DNA from: Myxococcales bacterium
GTDB lineage: Bacteria > Myxococcota > Polyangia > HGW-17 > SLPX01
Length of the DNA: 10,231 nt
Reading direction: 5' to 3'
Assembly: GCA_007131745.1 (NCBI GenBank)
Contig: SLPX01000165.1
Coordinates: 1-10,231, forward strand
Of the stretch, positions 6,517 through 10,231 are shown piece by piece. Under the pieces are notes generated by a model. It saw only the letters and a list, made by a program, of their open reading frames with translations, searched no databases and was not told the origin of the DNA. The stretch's first letter is position 1. Each line of letters opens with the position of its first letter. A program made the translations under genes and the position numbers.

Positions 6517-6588
6517 CTCAGTCTTCCCAGGGCGGGTGATCCGCGCAGCAGCGGAATCCTATGTCATAGTAGAAGAACTCGGGATTGG
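6517..6588. repeat. Right copy of the 72-bp direct repeat, forming the intact 3' end of the giant gene
   Basis: It matches 5276-5347 with three substitutions in 72 bases. Here the sequence continues without a break into the FGE-like domain, so this is the functional copy. The two copies are 1,241 bases apart and in the same orientation. They bracket the whole XRE-nucleotidyltransferase module and its promoter. Homology ends sharply on both sides. Confidence 0.88.
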
Positions 6589-9500
6589 CTGAAATGAAAT
6601 CAAATTGGCAGGTCAAACCCGCTTCGATGTTGTTATAGGATCCTCCCCTGATGCGATAAGCGAGCGGTGAAGCCGAAGCCTGGGTGCCGGTCCACTCCAT
6701 CAGGTTGCCGCTCATATCCATGACGTCGTGATAGCTGGTGCATAATGTATCAGGAGGCGGGGGACAACCATGAGGCGCGCCGGTGGGCAAGAGACCGGTG
6801 GTATAGGGTGGTGCGCAGTTGTGGTTGTAATCCGCGCTGTTGCACCATTCCGGTTCATACTCGTCGCCGTATGGGTAGATGTAGGCGAACGGACCTTCAC
6901 ACGCGGCCTGCCATTCTTCCTCGGTGCAAAGACGCTTGCCTCCTGCTTCACATGCCTCGGCCGCTTCGGTCCATGTGACCAGATGCCATGGGATGACGTT
7001 CGGGTTTGAGCATGAGCGATGATCCATCACCCCGGGGTCGTCTTCAGTAGCGTCCGGGCGGGAAGCTTCGTACGCGTCGATCCAGAAATCAAGATCTCCA
7101 TCCACCACATGAACCATCGAGTCCCATGCTTTGTAGTCCGGAGTTCCGGTGCAGCTGTCGTCGATTCCGTTGCACAATTCAGGCTGCGGTTCCGCGCCCG
7201 GTTCGGTGATTTCGCAGATCACCCCGGTCTGGGTATTATCGCAAACGTATTCGCCGGTTCCCAGGCACGCGCCGATGTTGCCGTCGTCGCAATACTGTCC
7301 TTTCAAGGGGAACGATTCATCTACGTAACCGTTGCAGTTTCCGTCTCTATCGTTGCATAGAGTTTCCCTAACAAGCACCCTGTTCGGATTAGCGGGGTCG
7401 GTTTCCACGTCGGGGTGGTACTGGCAATACCACGTTTTACCCAGGATCCCGTCCTCGCACAACCATGTCGTTCCTTCGCATGGTGTTCCGGGATCGGTCC
7501 GGCAGTAGCCGGGAGGGGGCTCCACCAGGAATTCGGGCGTGTCCGTGTCTCCGTCGCAGTTGTTGTCCATCCCGTCGCAGTATTCCGTTCCGGGGGGGGC
7601 GGTCTGCCAGCAGGCGTATTCACACCCATCGGATAGTTCCTCGTGCAAGTCGTTGTTCAGGTCGTGGAATCCCGCGTCGCACGCGTATTGACATTGCGAA
7701 TCAGAGCACCCGGTTGCATAAGCATTGTTTGGTTGTGCTATGAAACAACTATTTCCGCACCCGCCGCAGTTCAGGATGTCGGTGCTCAAGTCAAAACCGG
7801 ACAGCGGATCTCCGTCGCAGGTGTGGTCGATGTCGTCGCATCGCTCGAATGCTTCCGGTAAGATTTCACCAACACAAGGGCCCCATTCGCCGCTAACGCA
7901 GGTTGCGGACCCGCCCCTGCAGATCCCCACGTCTTCAGTGCCGTCCGGCCCTGTGTAACACGGTTGTGTCAGTGGAACGCCTAACTCGTTTCTGTCTGTT
8001 TGCCCGTTGCAGTTGTTGTCCAGCCCGTCGCAGATCTCGACCCCGCCGTTGGTGATCGTGCACTCGTATTCGCAACCGTCTCCCGCCGGGCCGAAGGCCA
8101 GGTCGCCGTTTAAGTCCCAAAAACCTTCTTGGCAAGCATAGACGCAGTTTCCGTTCGTGCAAGAAACGACCTCCGCTCCCGGTGGAGTATGATCCGCGCA
8201 TGCATAGTTGCAATTTCCGCAGTTAAGAACATCGGTAGATGTGTCGAAACCGTCGTCCGTGATCCCGTTGCAGTCGTTGTCCCGACCGTCGCAAATCTCG
8301 ACCCCATCGTTTGTTATGGTGCACGCGTATTCACACCCGGATATTTCATCCTCGTTGTTGAGGTTATGAAACCCGGGAAGACACTCCGCCAGGAAACAGT
8401 CTCCTTCATGGCAACCCGCGACAGCGTTCGGATACTGGCAGCGCTTGTTGCACTCTCCGCAGTGGTTCGGGTCGTTCATGAGGTCGAACCCCTCGTCGGT
8501 CAGCCCGTTGCAGTTGTTGTCCACCCCATCGCATCTTTCCACGCCGCCGTTCGTGTACACGCACGCGTATTCGCAACCCGTGGAATCCTCCCCGTCGATG
8601 TTGTGAAACCCCGGCAAGCAACCGAGCACTATGCATCCGCCTTCGGAGCAACCTGCAAGAGCGTCGGGCAGATCACAAACATTGTGGCAAGAGCCGCAAT
8701 GATTCGGGTCGTTTTGAAAATCAAACCCATCATCGGTGATCCCGTTGCAGTTGTTGTCCAGCCCGTCGCAGATTTCCATGGACGGACCTTTCCCGCCGAA
8801 ACAATGGTATTCACCCTTGATGCAGTGCATGGTTCCGGTTTCGCATTCGCCGTGGCATGTCCAGGTGTCCGTGCCCTCGTCGTAGTCGCATCCTGTTCCG
8901 TAATTATAACAGGGAAATCCATCGGGAGCGTCCTCGTCGGTGAGCCCGTTGCAATTAGTGTCTATCCCGTCGCAAAGATCGGGGGGTATGGGAGAACAGC
9001 GGTGAACTCCGTCATCGAGCGTGTTCACGCATACCTCGTCGTCGGGGCAGGGGTCTTGGTCGGTGGGTTCGCACTCAGCGCCGTCGGGATCCTCTTCCGC
9101 CTGGATCATGCACTCGCAGCCGTTCGCTGGATTGCCGTCCTTGTTAACGAAACCTGAATGACAGTAATCCAGCACGCAGTTTCCATCAACGCACGCTGCC
9201 TGAGCGTTCGGGAATGAACACACCCGGTTGCACTCCCCGCAATTGTACGGATCGTTCATGAGATCAAAACCGTCGTCAATGATTCCGTTGCAGTTGTTGT
9301 CACGGCCGTCGCAAATTTCAATCCCTTCGTTTGTTATGTTGCACGCATATTCGCAGCCCGTGGAATCCTCCCCGTCGATGTTGTGAAAACCGGGGAGACA
9401 CTCAGCCATTGAGCACAACCCGTTCTGACACTCTGCAGTTGCGTTTTGGTACCCGCATTTATTGTTGCAAACGCCGCAGTGGTTCGGGTCGTTGTCGAGA

Positions 9501-10231
9501 TCAAACCCTTCGTCGGTGATTCCGTTGCAGTTGTTGTCTACTCCGTCGCATCTCTCCACGCCGCCGTTGGTGTACACGCACGCGTATTCGCAGCCGGGTA
9601 CGTTTTCGTCGAGATTGTGAAAACCGTACAGGCAGGCCATGATGACGCATTCGCCGCCTACACACCCCGGAATCGAGTTCGGGAGATCGGCCACGGTACA
9701 CGTCTGCCCACATCCCCCGCAGTTGTTCGGGTCGTTTGCAAAATCATATCCGTCGTCCGTAAGCCCGTTGCAGCTGTTGTCCAGCCCGTCGCATGTCTCC
9801 ATGGCCGGACCCTGCTGCCCGATGCACTGGTAAATGCCGCCTATGCACTGCCGCGTGCCCGTGCTGCATTCGCCGTGACATGTCCACGTGTCCGTGCCCT
9901 CGTCGTAACTGCAACCCGAGGGATGAGTGTAACACGGGTCCCCCTCGGGAGCGTCTTCGTCGGTAAGCCCGTTGCAGTTGGTGTCTATCCCGTTGCAAAG
10001 ATCCGGCGGGACAAGCGAACAGCGGTAAACCCCGTCTTGGATACGGTCTACGCACACTTCTCCCTCATTGCACGGGTTTTGTTGAGTCGGGTCGCACTCC
10101 GCGCCTTCCGGGTCCTCGGGAGCGTTGATCATGCACTCACAACCGTTCGTAGGGTCTCCGTCCTTGTCCACGTATCCCGAATGACAATAGTCCAGCACGC
10201 ACTGCCCCTCAACGCACGAGGCCTCGGCCCT
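6518..10231 (-). CDS. Giant Cys-rich MopE-type repeat protein with C-terminal FGE/SUMF1-like domain, N terminus beyond the right edge
   Basis: The frame is open to the right edge. The codon at 10198 is GTG (Val) in mid-repeat, not a start, giving 1,237 visible residues. It contains thirteen CDGxDNNCNG-type motifs of the MopE/putative metal-binding class, with first Cys codons beginning near 9997, 9793, 9550, 9313, 8974, 8770, 8533, 8293, 8032, 7840, 7579, 7357 and 7174. Most modules continue GFDLxNDPNHCGxC, PGFHNIDGEDSTGCEYAC and GVEICDG. These acidic Asp/Asn loops resemble Ca-binding motifs, and the Cys content implies disulfides, so the protein is probably secreted or surface-exposed. Positions 7120-6533 encode an FGE-sulfatase-like domain: GGKRLCTEEEWQAACEG, DMSGNLMEWT, RIRGGSYNN, IGFRCC. 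The paired active-site Cys of true FGEs is not evident after RGGSY, so the domain may bind or scaffold and not oxidise. No terminator was found in the 21 bases before the convergent neighbour. Confidence 0.9.
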   Translation of the reverse strand, partial: RAEASCVEGQCVLDYCHSGYVDKDGDPTNGCECMINAPEDPEGAECDPTQQNPCNEGEVCVDRIQDGVYRCSLVPPDLCNGIDTNCNGLTDEDAPEGDPCYTHPSGCSYDEGTDTWTCHGECSTGTRQCIGGIYQCIGQQGPAMETCDGLDNSCNGLTDDGYDFANDPNNCGGCGQTCTVADLPNSIPGCVGGECVIMACLYGFHNLDENVPGCEYACVYTNGGVERCDGVDNNCNGITDEGFDLDNDPNHCGVCNNKCGYQNATAECQNGLCSMAECLPGFHNIDGEDSTGCEYACNITNEGIEICDGRDNNCNGIIDDGFDLMNDPYNCGECNRVCSFPNAQAACVDGNCVLDYCHSGFVNKDGNPANGCECMIQAEEDPDGAECEPTDQDPCPDDEVCVNTLDDGVHRCSPIPPDLCDGIDTNCNGLTDEDAPDGFPCYNYGTGCDYDEGTDTWTCHGECETGTMHCIKGEYHCFGGKGPSMEICDGLDNNCNGITDDGFDFQNDPNHCGSCHNVCDLPDALAGCSEGGCIVLGCLPGFHNIDGEDSTGCEYACVYTNGGVERCDGVDNNCNGLTDEGFDLMNDPNHCGECNKRCQYPNAVAGCHEGDCFLAECLPGFHNLNNEDEISGCEYACTITNDGVEICDGRDNDCNGITDDGFDTSTDVLNCGNCNYACADHTPPGAEVVSCTNGNCVYACQEGFWDLNGDLAFGPAGDGCEYECTITNGGVEICDGLDNNCNGQTDRNELGVPLTQPCYTGPDGTEDVGICRGGSATCVSGEWGPCVGEILPEAFERCDDIDHTCDGDPLSGFDLSTDILNCGGCGNSCFIAQPNNAYATGCSDSQCQYACDAGFHDLNNDLHEELSDGCEYACWQTAPPGTEYCDGMDNNCDGDTDTPEFLVEPPPGYCRTDPGTPCEGTTWLCEDGILGKTWYCQYHPDVETDPANPNRVLVRETLCNDRDGNCNGYVDESFPLKGQYCDDGNIGACLGTGEYVCDNTQTGVICEITEPGAEPQPELCNGIDDSCTGTPDYKAWDSMVHVVDGDLDFWIDAYEASRPDATEDDPGVMDHRSCSNPNVIPWHLVTWTEAAEACEAGGKRLCTEEEWQAACEGPFAYIYPYGDEYEPEWCNSADYNHNCAPPYTTGLLPTGAPHGCPPPPDTLCTSYHDVMDMSGNLMEWTGTQASASPLAYRIRGGSYNNIEAGLTCQFDFISANPEFFYYDIGFRCCADHPPWED
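8141..9172 (-). repeat. Super-repeat copy B, about 341 residues, four modules
   Basis: Runs from VLDYCHSGFVNKDGNP to SCTNGNCV and contains modules in the order IDTNCNG, LDNNCNG, VDNNCNG, RDNDCNG. Alignment with copy A holds a 341-residue offset for the first two modules, then 339-340 after small indels. The IDTN module carries an extra Cys-rich insert containing YDEGTDTWTCHGEC. Confidence 0.88.
9173..10195 (-). repeat. Super-repeat copy A, 341 residues (1,023 bp), four modules
   Basis: Runs from LDYCHSGYVDKDGDP to CVDGNCV with the same module order as copy B: IDTNCNG, LDNSCNG, VDNNCNG, RDNNCNG. DNA similarity to copy B is high at a 1,023-base offset; for example GCGTCTTCGTCGG at 9951 against GCGTCCTCGTCGG at 8928. 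The eleven residues before copy A (EASCVEGQCV and neighbours) look like the end of another such unit, so more copies probably lie beyond the edge. Confidence 0.88.

Noticed and set aside
8129..9157. 342-codon open frame on the plus strand
   Set aside because: It is antisense to the repetitive giant gene. Its apparent V/A-rich repeats mirror the Cys/Asp/Asn repeats of the minus strand, and there is no start signal.
8141..10231. Regularly recurring GTTGCAGTTGTTGTC-like segments as a CRISPR-like array
   Set aside because: They recur because they encode the DNNCNG motif. Spacing is variable, the intervals are coding and homologous to each other, and no cas gene is present.

Overview
The window looks like a bacterial chromosome segment from a Gram-negative lineage of the Myxococcota / former Deltaproteobacteria type, or an uncultured relative. 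This is an inference. It rests on the very large Cys-rich protein built from CDGxDNNCNG (MopE-like) modules with a C-terminal formylglycine-generating-enzyme-like domain, a lipoprotein N-acyltransferase homologue, and a GAF-GGDEF protein. Base composition is moderate. No rRNA, tRNA, CRISPR array, transposase or integrase is visible.

Layout: (1) 1-1262, plus strand: the 3' part of a radical SAM/SPASM maturase. After its SPASM cysteines it runs in frame into a hydrophobic, lipobox-like stretch and an acidic Tyr/Pro tail of four 23-residue repeats. (2) 1334-2533, minus strand, convergent: a GAF-GGDEF diguanylate cyclase. (3) 2652-5298, plus strand: a likely two-gene operon of a bacterial archaeo-eukaryotic-type release factor (baeRF family 3) and an Lnt-like apolipoprotein N-acyltransferase. 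(4) 5350-6496, plus strand: a compact XRE regulator + nucleotidyltransferase pair that resembles a toxin-antitoxin or defence module. It is headed by a perfect 26-bp palindrome that overlaps the first start codon. (5) 6518-10231, minus strand, open at the right edge: the giant MopE-repeat/FGE-like protein, containing two tandem copies of a ~341-residue (1,023-bp) super-repeat.

Two structures stand out. First, the radical SAM enzyme appears fused to something that looks like its own lipoprotein-type substrate, with repeated EYGV/DYGV motifs. Second, the XRE-nucleotidyltransferase module is bracketed by a 72-bp direct repeat (69/72 identical) that corresponds to the last 23 codons plus stop of the giant gene. 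The left copy is a headless remnant and also encodes, on the opposite strand, the last residues of the Lnt-like protein. Removing one repeat plus the module would leave the Lnt-like and giant genes meeting tail to tail with a short overlap, so the module looks inserted.

A possible theme is the cell envelope (lipoprotein acylation, a lipoprotein-like tail, a Cys-rich surface protein), but no shared pathway can be shown from sequence alone.
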